From: Njordibacter sp028825405
GTDB taxonomy: Bacteria > Pseudomonadota > Gammaproteobacteria > Pseudomonadales > Balneatricaceae
Direction of reading: 5' to 3'
DNA length: 64,000 nucleotides
NCBI RefSeq assembly: GCF_047730065.1
Contig: NZ_CP159829.1
Coordinates: forward strand, 2,931,425-2,995,424
Within the stretch, counting starts at the first letter, position 1. The number at the start of each line of letters is the position of its first letter. Below the pieces are notes generated by a model that saw only the letters and a list, made by a program, of their open reading frames with translations, was not told the DNA's origin and did no database searches. Positions 45,944 through 55,477 of the stretch are shown here, in pieces. The position numbers were made by a program, and so were the translations under genes.

Positions 45944-47488
45944 CTACCAGGTTTGAGTTGCCTTAAACTGCTCTAGGGCAGACTTAAAGTTGGCGGCTAT
46001 TTCGTCGTTGAAGTTGCCAGATTCGTTAACCTGGGTCATCACGGCGGTATGCTCGCTGTTCATGTAAGACATTAGAGCCGTTTCGAAGTCACCAACTTTA
46101 TGAAGATCGACGTCTGAAAGGAAACCTTCGTTAGCTGCAAAAAGACTGATTGCCATGTCGGCTACACTCAGTGGTGAATACTGGTGCTGCTTCATTAGTT
46201 CGGTCACACTTTGACCATGTTCCAACTGTGCGCGTGTTGCGTCATCCAAGTCGGAAGCAAACTGAGAGAAAGCAGCCAACTCGCGGTACTGGGCTAAAGC
46301 CAAACGTATACCACCACCTAACTTCTTGATGATCTTAGTTTGTGCTGCACCACCTACACGAGAAACCGATAAACCTGCGTTAATTGCGGGCCGGACTCCA
46401 GCGTTAAACAAGTCAGTTTCTAAGAAAATCTGGCCGTCTGTAATGGAGATTACGTTAGTTGGCACAAAGGCTGACACGTCACCACCTTGGGTTTCAATAA
46501 TAGGCAGGGCCGTTAACGAACCAGTTTTACCTTTTACTTCACCTTTGGTGAACTCTTCTACGTACTCAGCATTCACTCGAGATGCACGTTCTAGTAAACG
46601 TGAGTGTAAATAAAATACATCACCAGGATAAGCTTCACGACCCGGAGGACGACGAAGTAATAAAGAGATTTGGCGATATGCCCAAGCTTGCTTGGTTAAG
46701 TCATCAAATACGATCAATGCATCTTCACCGCGATCGCGGAAATATTCACCCATGGTACAACCAGCGTACGGTGATAGGAACTGCAAGGCAGCCGAATCAG
46801 CGGCACCCGCATTAACGACGATGGTATGAGCCATGGCGCCATGTTCTTCCAATTTACGTACCACGTTGGCAATGGTAGATTGCTTCTGGCCAATAGCGAC
46901 GTAAACACACTTAACACCTGTATGTTTTTGGTTGATGATTGCATCGATGGCGATAGCAGACTTACCCGTCTGGCGATCACCAATGATTAATTCACGTTGG
47001 CCCCGACCTACAGGCACCATGGCGTCAATCGCTTTTAGGCCAGTTTGCACTGGCTGGTCAACAGACTTACGCTCAATCACGCCTGGCGCTACCTTTTCAA
47101 CAGCATCAGTTAAACTGGCGTTGATTGGGCCTTTACCGTCGATCGCGTTGCCTAAGGCATCTACCACACGCCCTAATAGTTCAGGCCCTACTGGCACTTC
47201 TAAAATACGACCAGTACAGCGAGCAGTTTGGCCTTCGACCAACTCTTCATAGTCACCTAACACTACAGCGCCAACAGAGTCGCGCTCTAGGTTCATGGCC
47301 ATGCCATAAATACCACCAGGGAACTCAATCATTTCCCCGTACATTGCGTCAGCTAAGCCGTGGATCAGTACGATACCATCAGCTACGCTAACAATTGTGC
47401 CCTCATTTTGGGCTTCAGATGAAACATCAAGCTGCTCAATGCGCTGCTTGATAATTTCACTGATCTCTGAAGGATTTAGTTGTTGCAT
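45944..47488 (-). CDS. atpA: ATP synthase F1 alpha subunit
   Basis: Non-catalytic nucleotide-binding subunit. P-loop GDRQTGKSAIAIDAI (about 170-184), arginine finger in SVSRVGGAAQ, N-terminal LNPSEISEIIKQRI segment that binds delta. 514 aa, intact. Confidence 0.98.
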   Translation of the reverse strand: MQQLNPSEISEIIKQRIEQLDVSSEAQNEGTIVSVADGIVLIHGLADAMYGEMIEFPGGIYGMAMNLERDSVGAVVLGDYEELVEGQTARCTGRILEVPVGPELLGRVVDALGNAIDGKGPINASLTDAVEKVAPGVIERKSVDQPVQTGLKAIDAMVPVGRGQRELIIGDRQTGKSAIAIDAIINQKHTGVKCVYVAIGQKQSTIANVVRKLEEHGAMAHTIVVNAGAADSAALQFLSPYAGCTMGEYFRDRGEDALIVFDDLTKQAWAYRQISLLLRRPPGREAYPGDVFYLHSRLLERASRVNAEYVEEFTKGEVKGKTGSLTALPIIETQGGDVSAFVPTNVISITDGQIFLETDLFNAGVRPAINAGLSVSRVGGAAQTKIIKKLGGGIRLALAQYRELAAFSQFASDLDDATRAQLEHGQSVTELMKQHQYSPLSVADMAISLFAANEGFLSDVDLHKVGDFETALMSYMNSEHTAVMTQVNESGNFNDEIAANFKSALEQFKATQTW

Positions 47489-47504
47489 GCTTTATTCCTC
47501 ACAC

Positions 47505-48047
47505 TCAGGCATTAACGGCCTCAGCCAGTTTGCTTAATTTGCCTTTAACGGAGCCATCAATTACTAGGTCGCCCGCATAGACGATAACACCACCAATCAA
47601 TGAAGCATCGGCAGTACTGGTAATATTAATTTCCCGCGACAACATAGCGTTTAATGCTTGAGTCAGTTTGTCTTGTTGCTCATTGCCTAACTCAAAAGCA
47701 CTGACGATAGAAACATCTACCGACTGCTCTTGGTTAGCCTTTAAAGTTTCATATAGAGCAGAAACATCAGGCAGCAATGACAAGCGCTTGTTTTCGGCCA
47801 ACAAATTCACAAAATTCTGTGCTTGCTGAGATAATGGGTGACTGGTGTGAACTACATCAATCACTAGCTGGGCTTTTTGTGTGGCCGTCAGTTCAGGATT
47901 ATCCAAAACGTGGGCTAAACTAGGTTCCGCAACCACAGTTGCAGCTAAGTTCAAAAATTCCGACCAGCTTCCCAAGTCGCCCTGGGCCAATGCCGTTTCG
48001 AAAGCGGCCTTGGTGTAAGGACGGGCAACAGTAATGGATTCAGCCAT
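47505..48047 (-). CDS. atpH: ATP synthase F1 delta subunit
   Basis: Links F1 alpha to the b-subunit stator. N-terminal six-helix domain (ARPYTKAAFETAL) and the C-terminal DASLIGGVIVYAGDLVIDGSVKGKL signature (near 150-175). 180 aa. Confidence 0.96.
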   Translation of the reverse strand: MAESITVARPYTKAAFETALAQGDLGSWSEFLNLAATVVAEPSLAHVLDNPELTATQKAQLVIDVVHTSHPLSQQAQNFVNLLAENKRLSLLPDVSALYETLKANQEQSVDVSIVSAFELGNEQQDKLTQALNAMLSREINITSTADASLIGGVIVYAGDLVIDGSVKGKLSKLAEAVNA

Positions 48048-48065
48048 TGTTAACCTCTCTTTATC

Positions 48066-48536
48066 TTACAGTTCGGCTGCCAACTTATTGACAAGCTCTC
48101 TATGGTTGTTTACATCTATTGATGCGCCTAGGATTTTTTCTGCACCAGCAACCACAAGAGTTGCAACTTGAGCGCGAAGCGCTTCTTTGGCACGGTTAAT
48201 TTCCTGTTCAACATCGGCTGCTGCTGCCGCTTTAATACGGTCACCCTCAGCTTGAGCTGTTTCTTTAGCTTCATCAACGATCTGGCTGGCGCGTTTATTA
48301 GCTTGCTCTATAAGAACAGCGGCTTGCGCTTTGCTTTCTTGCAGAGCTGCTTCCACAGACTGTTGAGCATCAGCTAGTTCGCGTGCAGCTTTATCAGCTG
48401 CATCTAAACCTTCAGCGATCTTCTTTTGACGTTCTGCCAAAGCCGCAGTGAGCGGTGGCCAAACAAACTTCATGCACAAGTACACGAAGATGGCAAAAGA
48501 AATCATCTGGCCCAAAATTGTCATGTTCATATTCAT
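48066..48536 (-). CDS. atpF: ATP synthase F0 b subunit
   Basis: Peripheral stalk. One N-terminal membrane helix (about 5-26: GQMISFAIFVYLCMKFVWPPL) and a long charged alanine-rich helix for dimerisation. 156 aa. Confidence 0.97.
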   Translation of the reverse strand: MNMNMTILGQMISFAIFVYLCMKFVWPPLTAALAERQKKIAEGLDAADKAARELADAQQSVEAALQESKAQAAVLIEQANKRASQIVDEAKETAQAEGDRIKAAAAADVEQEINRAKEALRAQVATLVVAGAEKILGASIDVNNHRELVNKLAAEL

Positions 48537-48575
48537 GGCTAGACCTCCATCCGTATGGGTTGGTTAAAGATGACT

Positions 48576-48836
48576 TTAGGCAACCGCAAACATGATGTAG
48601 AGGCTGATACCAACACCAATCATAGGCACCGCATCAGTCAAACCCATAATGATGAAAAACTGTGTGCGCAGTAGTGGAATCAATTCTGGCTGACGCGCAG
48701 CGCCTTCCAAGAACTTACCTCCCAATACACCGATACCAACAGCCGCTGCAAGCGCAGACATGCCGAGGATAAAAGCACCAGCAAAATATAGTGAGGCACT
48801 AGCAGCAATCTTTGCTATTTCTAATTCCATTTCCAT
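48576..48836 (-). CDS. atpE: ATP synthase F0 c subunit
   Basis: Membrane rotor ring subunit: two hydrophobic helices joined by the polar loop ARQPEL. The ion-carrying acid is Asp in GLTDAVPMIGVG, with alanine following as in proton-type enzymes; the sodium-site residues are not seen. 86 aa. Confidence 0.97.
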   Translation of the reverse strand: MEMELEIAKIAASASLYFAGAFILGMSALAAAVGIGVLGGKFLEGAARQPELIPLLRTQFFIIMGLTDAVPMIGVGISLYIMFAVA

Positions 48837-48887
48837 TGTGTTTCTCCAGTTAAGTGAGATTAGTAGTTTAAAGTAAAAAGGTAATGA

Positions 48888-49706
48888 TTAATGATGGTCG
48901 TGAGCCATCGCCAAATACACAATGGTCAGCACCATAAAGATGAATGCCTGCAATGTGATGATTAGGATGTGGAACAAGGCCCACGGCACCGATAATAGCC
49001 ATTGAGCCCAAAAGGGCAGTAGCGCAATCAGAATAAAGATCATTTCACCAGCGTACATATTGCCGAACAAACGCAGCGCCAAAGAAATAGGTTTCGCAAT
49101 CAAGCCCACGACTTCAAGTAGAAGGTTAAAGGGTAGGGCCCACTTGCCTAGTGGCTGCAAGCTTAATTCGGCCATAAAGCCTCCAATGCCTTTTTGCTTA
49201 ATTGAATAAAAGACAATAAGAAAAAAGATGGAGAAAGAAATACCCATGGTGACGTTGAGGTCTGTGGAAGGGACGATCTTCATAAAGGGTATGCCCACCA
49301 CCGCAGCCAGATGTGGGATCCAATCCACTGGCACCAAGTCCATGAGATTCATCAAGAATACCCACACAAAAATGGTTAATGCCATAGGGGCAATGAGGGC
49401 ACTTTTGTGGTGAAACATACTTTTAACGCTGTCGTCCACAAACTCAATGATCATTTCAATGAAATTTTGCACTCCACCGGGTACCCCCGTAGTGGCCGTC
49501 TTAGCCACTCGGCTAAATAGCCAGATAAAAAATGCACCAAGGCCCACAGACCAAACCATAGAATCAACGTTAATGGACATAAAACCCATATCAACGACTT
49601 CTTGGCCACTCTGTGCGAAGCTCCAGCCGTTCACTGGATGCTTGCCATAGGTTAAATTAGTTAGGTGATGAGCGATATACTCAGAGGACGTCATGCCACT
49701 AGCCAT
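48888..49706 (-). CDS. atpB: ATP synthase F0 a subunit
   Basis: Stator membrane subunit with the proton half-channels. The essential arginine is in SLALRLFGNMYAGEMI; five or six membrane helices. 272 aa, ending AHDHH. Begins 8 bp after atpI. Confidence 0.96.
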   Translation of the reverse strand: MASGMTSSEYIAHHLTNLTYGKHPVNGWSFAQSGQEVVDMGFMSINVDSMVWSVGLGAFFIWLFSRVAKTATTGVPGGVQNFIEMIIEFVDDSVKSMFHHKSALIAPMALTIFVWVFLMNLMDLVPVDWIPHLAAVVGIPFMKIVPSTDLNVTMGISFSIFFLIVFYSIKQKGIGGFMAELSLQPLGKWALPFNLLLEVVGLIAKPISLALRLFGNMYAGEMIFILIALLPFWAQWLLSVPWALFHILIITLQAFIFMVLTIVYLAMAHDHH

Positions 49707-49714
49707 GCTTTATC

Positions 49715-50128
49715 TCACTTTTTTTTCGTAGAAGTTTGTTTATCTATAACTACTGGTAACACTGCTGCAAGCAGATGAGAACCAATAAAGGCAATGAGTA
49801 AGGCTAATGGGTTTAATGGTTTAACAAAGCCAAACACTAAACAGAATAAGATAACCGTAAAGGTTATTTTAAGCACTTCATTACCATACATTTGCGCCAA
49901 AGTGTCCCCTACATCAGCCTTCTGTAGACTCGAGCCCCGCTTGTTACCCCGGGAAAATTCTCGTTTAACAGCCCAATAGGCAGGTAGGCTATAAATGGCA
50001 CCACCAAGAATTACAGACATTCCCATAATCCAGTCTGTTATAGATAAACCAACTCCAATCAAGGCTATTAAAAGAGCCTGATAGGTTAATGTCTTTTGCA
50101 ACCAAAGGGGGGCTTTATTGAGCGCCAT
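49715..50128 (-). CDS. atpI: ATP synthase assembly protein AtpI
   Basis: A 137-aa protein with four hydrophobic segments, weakly conserved as usual for AtpI (Uncl family), identified mainly by being first in the operon immediately upstream of atpB. It assists c-ring assembly. Confidence 0.88.
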   Translation of the reverse strand: MALNKAPLWLQKTLTYQALLIALIGVGLSITDWIMGMSVILGGAIYSLPAYWAVKREFSRGNKRGSSLQKADVGDTLAQMYGNEVLKITFTVILFCLVFGFVKPLNPLALLIAFIGSHLLAAVLPVVIDKQTSTKKK

Positions 50129-50201
50129 AAGTGCTTACAAAATCCGTTGTTTGTTGGTCTAAACTAGACTCTCTGCGGCAACAATCACCACAGCGCCGCA
50201 G

Positions 50202-50230
50202 ATTATAGGGAGTTTGCGCGTAAATCTCAA
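50202..50230 (-). promoter_or_regulatory. Promoter of the atp operon
   Basis: TTGAGA (50230-50225), exact 17-bp spacer, TATAAT (50207-50202), reading toward atpI with a leader of about 67 bases. The bases just after the -10 are GC-rich (CTGCGGCG), a discriminator type linked to growth-rate and ppGpp control; an inverted repeat CTGCGGC/GCCGCAG (50173-50201) starts there. Confidence 0.8.
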
Positions 50231-50290
50231 CAAATTTCATGTTTAAAAAGTGATTTACTGGTATTCCTAATTTGGTTAAAACACCTTCGA

Positions 50291-51163
50291 CTAGGCATCG
50301 AGTCTAGCGATGATGCCGTCAAGTTGGTCTAAAGACGAATAACTAATGGTTAGTTTACCTTTGCCTTTGGTTGATTGCTTAATATTAACCACAGCGCCGA
50401 TGGTATCGGACAGACGATTTTGCAGACGGTTAATGTCGGCATCAATGGCGGGGATAGCCACGTCTTTTGGTGTTTGTTGGGCTTTTCTAACCAACTCTTC
50501 CGTTTGACGAACAGACAGGCCTTTAGCCACGACTTCACGCGCTGAAGTTAATTGTTTTTCATTTTCTAGCACTAACAAACTTCGGGCATGACCCATCTCT
50601 AAGTCTCCCCGCTCTAGCATGAGTCTTACAGGTTCTGTAAGTTGCAGTAAACGCAATAAATTAGCAATGGCACTACGAGACTTGCCAACCGCATCAGCAA
50701 CCTCTTGTTGGGTGAGTTCAAACTCTTGCTGCAAACGTTGTAAGGCAAACGCTTCTTCAATGGAGTTAAGGTCTTCACGTTGTATATTTTCTATCAGCGC
50801 CATAGCTATGGCTGCTTCGTCAGGCACTTCTTTAATTAGCGCGGGTATGCTGTCTAGTTGAGCCAACTGAGCAGCCCGCCAGCGGCGTTCACCTGCAATA
50901 ATTTCGTAGCGATCTACACCCACACTGCGCACCACGATGGGTTGCATGATGCCATGAACACGGATTGAGGCCGCTAATTCATCTAACGCCTCTGGTTCTA
51001 TGTCTCTGCGGGGCTGATAAACACCACGTTGAATCCACTCCACCGGTAATTCTTGTAAACCATCTTTGCCGCTGGGTTGGTCTTGTGTTAAGTCAACATC
51101 AAGACTACCAGAACCTTGCAGCAAAGCTTCTAAACCTCGATTTAGGCCACGTTTTTTAACCAT
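50291..51163 (-). CDS. parB: Chromosome-partitioning protein ParB
   Basis: CTP-dependent parS-binding clamp. Conserved N-terminal RGLNRGLEALL for ParA contact, the CTPase motif GERRWRAA (about 93-100), the ENIQREDLNSIEEA stretch, and the helix-turn-helix LTQQEVADAVGKSRSAIANLLRLL. 290 aa. Nine bases after parA. Confidence 0.97.
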   Translation of the reverse strand: MVKKRGLNRGLEALLQGSGSLDVDLTQDQPSGKDGLQELPVEWIQRGVYQPRRDIEPEALDELAASIRVHGIMQPIVVRSVGVDRYEIIAGERRWRAAQLAQLDSIPALIKEVPDEAAIAMALIENIQREDLNSIEEAFALQRLQQEFELTQQEVADAVGKSRSAIANLLRLLQLTEPVRLMLERGDLEMGHARSLLVLENEKQLTSAREVVAKGLSVRQTEELVRKAQQTPKDVAIPAIDADINRLQNRLSDTIGAVVNIKQSTKGKGKLTISYSSLDQLDGIIARLDA

Positions 51164-51172
51164 AATACAGCT

Positions 51173-51943
51173 CTATTTTTTTTCTTGTTGACGAATAAAT
51201 TCACTAGCTAAGGCCAGATAAGCCACAGCACCTCGAGAATGCTTATCATACAATAGTGCTGGAAGTCCGTGACTCGGGGCTTCGGCTAAACGCACATTGC
51301 GTGGAATGACAGTTCGGTAGACTAAATCACCAAAGTGGTTGATTAACTGATGTGATACATCATTAGTCAAGCTATTCCGAGGGTCGTACATGGTTCGTAA
51401 TATTCCTTCTATCACTAACTCTGGGTTAAGGCTATTTTTAATAAACTTGACCGTGTTAAGTAAAGCACTAATACCTTCTAGGGCATAATATTCACATTGC
51501 ATTGGCACTAAAACGCTATTTGCGCAAGCCAGGGCGTTAACGGTTAACATATTTAGAGATGGTGGGCAGTCAATTAACACAAAATCATATCGGCTTTGTA
51601 ATTGAGTTAAGGCCAAGCGCAAGCGCGCTTCTTTTTTCTGAACCTGAATTAGTTCAACTTCCGCAGCAGTTAAATCACCATTCGATGGCAGTAGATCATA
51701 ACCAGCAGGTGTGCTTATCTGTATTACTTGATTAACATCTACTTTTTGCGTGAGTACATCGAGAACCGAATGACTTAATGTATTTTTATCGATACCACTG
51801 CCCATGGTGGTATTACCCTGTGGGTCTAAATCGATGACTAATACTCTACGCTTGGTGGCCACTAGAGACGCAGCTAGATTAACACAAGTGGTCGTTTTAC
51901 CTACCCCGCCTTTTTGATTAGTTATCGCTATGACTTTGCTCAC
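51173..51943 (-). CDS. parA: Chromosome-partitioning ATPase ParA
   Basis: Deviant Walker A KGGVGKTT (about 11-18), Walker B VLIDCPPSL. 256 aa. GTG start with AGGT six bases upstream. Forms the ParAB system with the next gene. Confidence 0.97.
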   Translation of the reverse strand: MSKVIAITNQKGGVGKTTTCVNLAASLVATKRRVLVIDLDPQGNTTMGSGIDKNTLSHSVLDVLTQKVDVNQVIQISTPAGYDLLPSNGDLTAAEVELIQVQKKEARLRLALTQLQSRYDFVLIDCPPSLNMLTVNALACANSVLVPMQCEYYALEGISALLNTVKFIKNSLNPELVIEGILRTMYDPRNSLTNDVSHQLINHFGDLVYRTVIPRNVRLAEAPSHGLPALLYDKHSRGAVAYLALASEFIRQQEKK

Positions 51944-51950
51944 AAGTGAC

Positions 51951-52631
51951 CTACGTGGGTTGCTTTTGGATAGTTATCAGGTGGCGTTCAGCATCTACGC
52001 CGGGTACCTGCAGGACGTCACAGTCTAGCAGGCAATAGTTGGCGGGCATAGCGTCTAACTCTGCAGCTGGGTAGATGCCCTTCATTGCCACAAAAAAACC
52101 ATCTAATGTCACCAATTGTTGGCAGCCATTTAACATATCCTTAATGGTAGCAAAGGCGCGCGAAAGGATCACATCATAACCAAGTTCTGGTAAATAATTT
52201 TCGCAGCGCTGATTGATGATTTCTACGTTGTTGAGTTGATGTAGGTGCTTAAAATGAGTGAGAAAACGAGTCTTTTTGCCATTGGTATCAAGTAAATGAA
52301 CGATCTTTTGTGGCCACACAATCGCTAACACCATACCAGGTAGCCCAGCGCCAGTACCAATGTCAATAAAACGATTGCCATTGAGTTTAGCTAAACATCG
52401 AATAATGGCTAGACTATCGAATATATGCAGTTTAATCATGTCTAAGGGATCGCGTACAGCGGTCAAATTATAAGCTTTATTCCATTTCGATAGTTGTTCT
52501 ATATAACTGACCAGTAAATCAAGCTGTTGTGCTGTAAGTTCAATAGTAAGGGCACGACTACCTGTTTTAATTAATTCTCGCCATTGTATTTGCGCTTCTT
52601 TTTGGTTTATAGCAGATTGCGTTAACATCAT
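51951..52631 (-). CDS. rsmG: 16S rRNA (guanine-527-N7)-methyltransferase
   Basis: SAM-dependent methylation of G527 in 16S rRNA. SAM motif FIDIGTGAGLPGMVLAI, preceded by WNKAYNLTAVRDP and followed by ILSRAFA. 226 aa; starts 2 bp after the mnmG stop (tandem ATGATG). Confidence 0.96.
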   Translation of the reverse strand: MMLTQSAINQKEAQIQWRELIKTGSRALTIELTAQQLDLLVSYIEQLSKWNKAYNLTAVRDPLDMIKLHIFDSLAIIRCLAKLNGNRFIDIGTGAGLPGMVLAIVWPQKIVHLLDTNGKKTRFLTHFKHLHQLNNVEIINQRCENYLPELGYDVILSRAFATIKDMLNGCQQLVTLDGFFVAMKGIYPAAELDAMPANYCLLDCDVLQVPGVDAERHLITIQKQPT

Positions 52632-52633
52632 TG

Positions 52634-54526
52634 TTACGATGCCAAGTCAACTTTAGATTTCATCTTGTGTTTTTTCAGATAGATCAATAACAAAGAAAGA
52701 GCAGCTGGTGTTACTCCTTGAATTCGGCTCGCCATGCCTAAACTAATTGGGCGAATTTGTTCAAGTTTGGCCGTGGCTTCATTAGATAATCCATGAATAG
52801 CTTGGTAATTGAAGTCAGTTGGAATAACAGTCGCTTCATTACGTTTTAATCGTTCAACATCGTCTTTTTGGCGATCTATATAACCCGCATATTTAATATC
52901 AATTTCTATCTGCTCACCTACAGTAGGATCTATGTCGGGAAGTTCAGCGGCTTGATGTAGTTTTTGATAATCTAACTCAGGTCGTTTGAGAATATCTAAT
53001 AAATTGCTACTTTTGGTTAATGGTTGGGTTAGTAGGGTTTCTAGTTTTTGTCCGATGTCATTATTTAGAGTGACCTTAGTTTGTCTCATTAAATGTTTAC
53101 GTTGCTCTATAGCTTCGCACTTTTCATTAAATGCACGCCATCGTTTCTCACCCACTAAACCCAGCTTATAACCAATTTCAGTTAAACGCTGATCGGCATT
53201 ATCTTCTCTTAGTAATAGCCGATATTCTGCGCGACTAGTAAACATTCGGTAAGGCTCTTGAGTCCCATTAGTAACTAAATCATCGACCATAACCCCAAGG
53301 TAAGCTTGATCACGACGAGCTGTCCAAGGTTCTTTATCTAAGGCTTTTAGGGCAGCGTTGGTGCCCGCTAACAGACCTTGAGCACCTGCTTCTTCATAGC
53401 CTGTGGTGCCATTAATTTGGCCCGCAAAATACAACCCGCTAACCAGTTTAGTTTCTAGTGTGGGAAATAAATCCTGAGGATTGAAAAAATCATACTCTAT
53501 GGCATAACCCGGTCGAACAATATGTGCATTTTCAAAGCCCACGATGGATTGCACAAAACTCAGTTGTACATCGAACGGCAAACTAGTAGAAATTCCATTG
53601 GGGTATAGCTCTATGCTTTGAAGACCCTCTGGTTCAACGAATATTTGATGACTATTTTTGTCAGCAAAGCGCATTATTTTATCTTCAATTGATGGACAGT
53701 AGCGTGGCCCTACACCCTCAATTACACCGGCATACAAGGGCGACCGATCTAAGCTATCGCGAATCATATTATGAGTATTGACGTTGGTGTGAGTAATATG
53801 ACAAGGCACCTGACGTGGATGGTCAGCTAATTTACCAAGCATAGACATAACCGGTGTTGGATTGTCTCCAGGTTGTTCTTGCATCACACTAAAATCAACA
53901 GTTCGACGATCTATTCGAGGTGGTGTGCCAGTTTTTAACCGTTCGATATGAAAAGGCCTTTCTCTCAATCTTTGGGCTAACGCATTAGCTGGTGGATCAC
54001 CGGCCCTTCCCCCTTGGCTTTGCTGCATACCGATATGGATAATGCCACCTAAAAAAGTACCAGTGGTCATCACTACCTGTTGAGCAAAAAACTTTAAACC
54101 CATATTAGTTTGAGCACCGATCACCTGGTCTTGCTCAATAATTAAATCATCAACTGATTGTTGAAATATAGACAAGTTAGGTTGATGCTCAAGTGTTTGC
54201 CGAATGGCATTGCGATATAAACCACGGTCAGTTTGGGCTCGAGTAGCTCTAACGGCTGGGCCTTTGCGAGAATTTAACACTCGAAATTGTATACCAGCTA
54301 AATCTGTGGCTCGTGCCATTGCTCCATCAAAAGCGTCGATTTCCCGCACTAGGTGACTCTTGCCAATGCCGCCAATAGCAGGGTTACAAGACATTTGGCC
54401 TAGAGTATCCATGTTATGTGTCAAAAGTAGTGTCTTTGCGCCTATGCGAGCGCTTGCCAAAGCAGCTTCTGTGCCAGCATGACCTCCTCCAACAATAATG
54501 ACATCAAAACGTGAGGGAAAGTCCAC
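52634..54526 (-). CDS. mnmG: tRNA uridine-5-carboxymethylaminomethyl modification enzyme MnmG
   Basis: FAD protein that, with MnmE, modifies wobble uridine of certain tRNAs. FAD motif VGGGHAGTEAALASARIG (about 12-29), GTFLGGIIHIG, and catalytic Cys in RYCPSIEDKI. 630 aa. First gene of the mnmG-rsmG-parA-parB run; its partner gene mnmE lies 5.5 kb away. Confidence 0.97.
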   Translation of the reverse strand: MDFPSRFDVIIVGGGHAGTEAALASARIGAKTLLLTHNMDTLGQMSCNPAIGGIGKSHLVREIDAFDGAMARATDLAGIQFRVLNSRKGPAVRATRAQTDRGLYRNAIRQTLEHQPNLSIFQQSVDDLIIEQDQVIGAQTNMGLKFFAQQVVMTTGTFLGGIIHIGMQQSQGGRAGDPPANALAQRLRERPFHIERLKTGTPPRIDRRTVDFSVMQEQPGDNPTPVMSMLGKLADHPRQVPCHITHTNVNTHNMIRDSLDRSPLYAGVIEGVGPRYCPSIEDKIMRFADKNSHQIFVEPEGLQSIELYPNGISTSLPFDVQLSFVQSIVGFENAHIVRPGYAIEYDFFNPQDLFPTLETKLVSGLYFAGQINGTTGYEEAGAQGLLAGTNAALKALDKEPWTARRDQAYLGVMVDDLVTNGTQEPYRMFTSRAEYRLLLREDNADQRLTEIGYKLGLVGEKRWRAFNEKCEAIEQRKHLMRQTKVTLNNDIGQKLETLLTQPLTKSSNLLDILKRPELDYQKLHQAAELPDIDPTVGEQIEIDIKYAGYIDRQKDDVERLKRNEATVIPTDFNYQAIHGLSNEATAKLEQIRPISLGMASRIQGVTPAALSLLLIYLKKHKMKSKVDLAS

Positions 54527-55477
54527 GAGTTTTTCCTTTCGAAATTTATTCCTAGGTTTAGTTCGTTAGTATAACTTTTTTAAGGGCTGAATACATGTTC
54601 AATAATTTAGCTTGAATAGGATAAAGATTAGTTATTTATTCTTTAAAGAATTTATATATTTTATATTGTTATTACTGTTATTATTAAGCAGACCATATTT
54701 TATGTATAACTAAAAAAAAACTAATAAAAACAAACAACTAAAATGATGATAAGGCTGTTAACTAATACTGAGTCTAAGTCTAAAAAGTTGATTAGGTGCT
54801 GTGTATAACTAATGGGGTTATACACAAGAGGAAGTTATACACATCTTAGTGATGCATAGGCTCCCAACTTTTACACATATTTTAGGTGCTCTAATTGATA
54901 AATATTTATTTTTTGATGTTACAGACAACATCATTGTGAATACACTTGTGGATAGTGTGGATAACTTGAATAAAGGTATTCTATGCTAAGTACGTCTTTG
55001 ATTTTGTCATGAGATTAGCAGGGTTTAGTGGAGTGAGTCTGGCCGTTAGTATCAAAGGTTAAGCTGATAAAACCTGCTTAAGTTGTGCGTAAATTAGTTA
55101 GAGAAGACTGTTCTTTATTTAATAAAAATTCATAAGAGGCAGAAAAATAGTCTAAAAACTTGGTCAAAACGTCTATAACTCATAAAAAACGGATTAAAAA
55201 AGATGAAAATGAGATTAATATGAGGTTCAAACCAGACTAAATACAGTAATTCTCAACTAAAAACGAAGTATTAGCCGATGAATTAAGGGTAAAAAAGGCC
55301 ACCTTTTTTAACTATTTTAGCAATGATTTAAGACACGTGTACTCAACAAAAAACCATACATCCATATATCCAAACAGTTAAGACGCTGCATATTGAATGC
55401 GCATAAAAAAAGCCTAAATCACATGTTCGTGCATAGGCTTTGTTGATGACGCTTTAGAAAATATTTAGAGTCTTTGG
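54527..55477. other. oriC: Putative replication origin (oriC) region, gene-free
   Basis: 951 bp with no credible gene. A DnaA-box cluster runs 54800-54964: TGTGTATAA (54800-54808), TTATACACA (54818-54826 and 54835-54843), TTTTACACA (54869-54877, one mismatch), TGTGGATAG (54947-54955) and a perfect TGTGGATAA (54956-54964). A 7-bp palindrome TGATGTT/AACATCA (54914-54933) lies inside. A very AT-rich stretch (about 54640-54740) flanks it on the mnmG side and could be the unwinding element. The right part (54970-55400) is AT-rich with a hairpin at 55290-55310 and no other recognisable signal. Confidence 0.75.
55405..55442 (-). terminator. Rho-independent terminator of pit
   Basis: Stem AAAGCCTA (55410-55417) / TAGGCTTT (55435-55442) with an inner CAC/GTG pair, followed by T residues on the minus strand; 36 bp after the pit stop. 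Confidence 0.88.

Noticed and set aside
55290..55310. AT-only hairpin in the origin region
   Set aside because: Nine-bp stem with only two GC pairs and a three-base loop; could be a weak terminator but no gene feeds it.
50129..55477. parS site near parAB
   Set aside because: I scanned for the TGTTTCACGTGAAACA consensus and saw no convincing match in the window; a computed search could still find a degenerate one.
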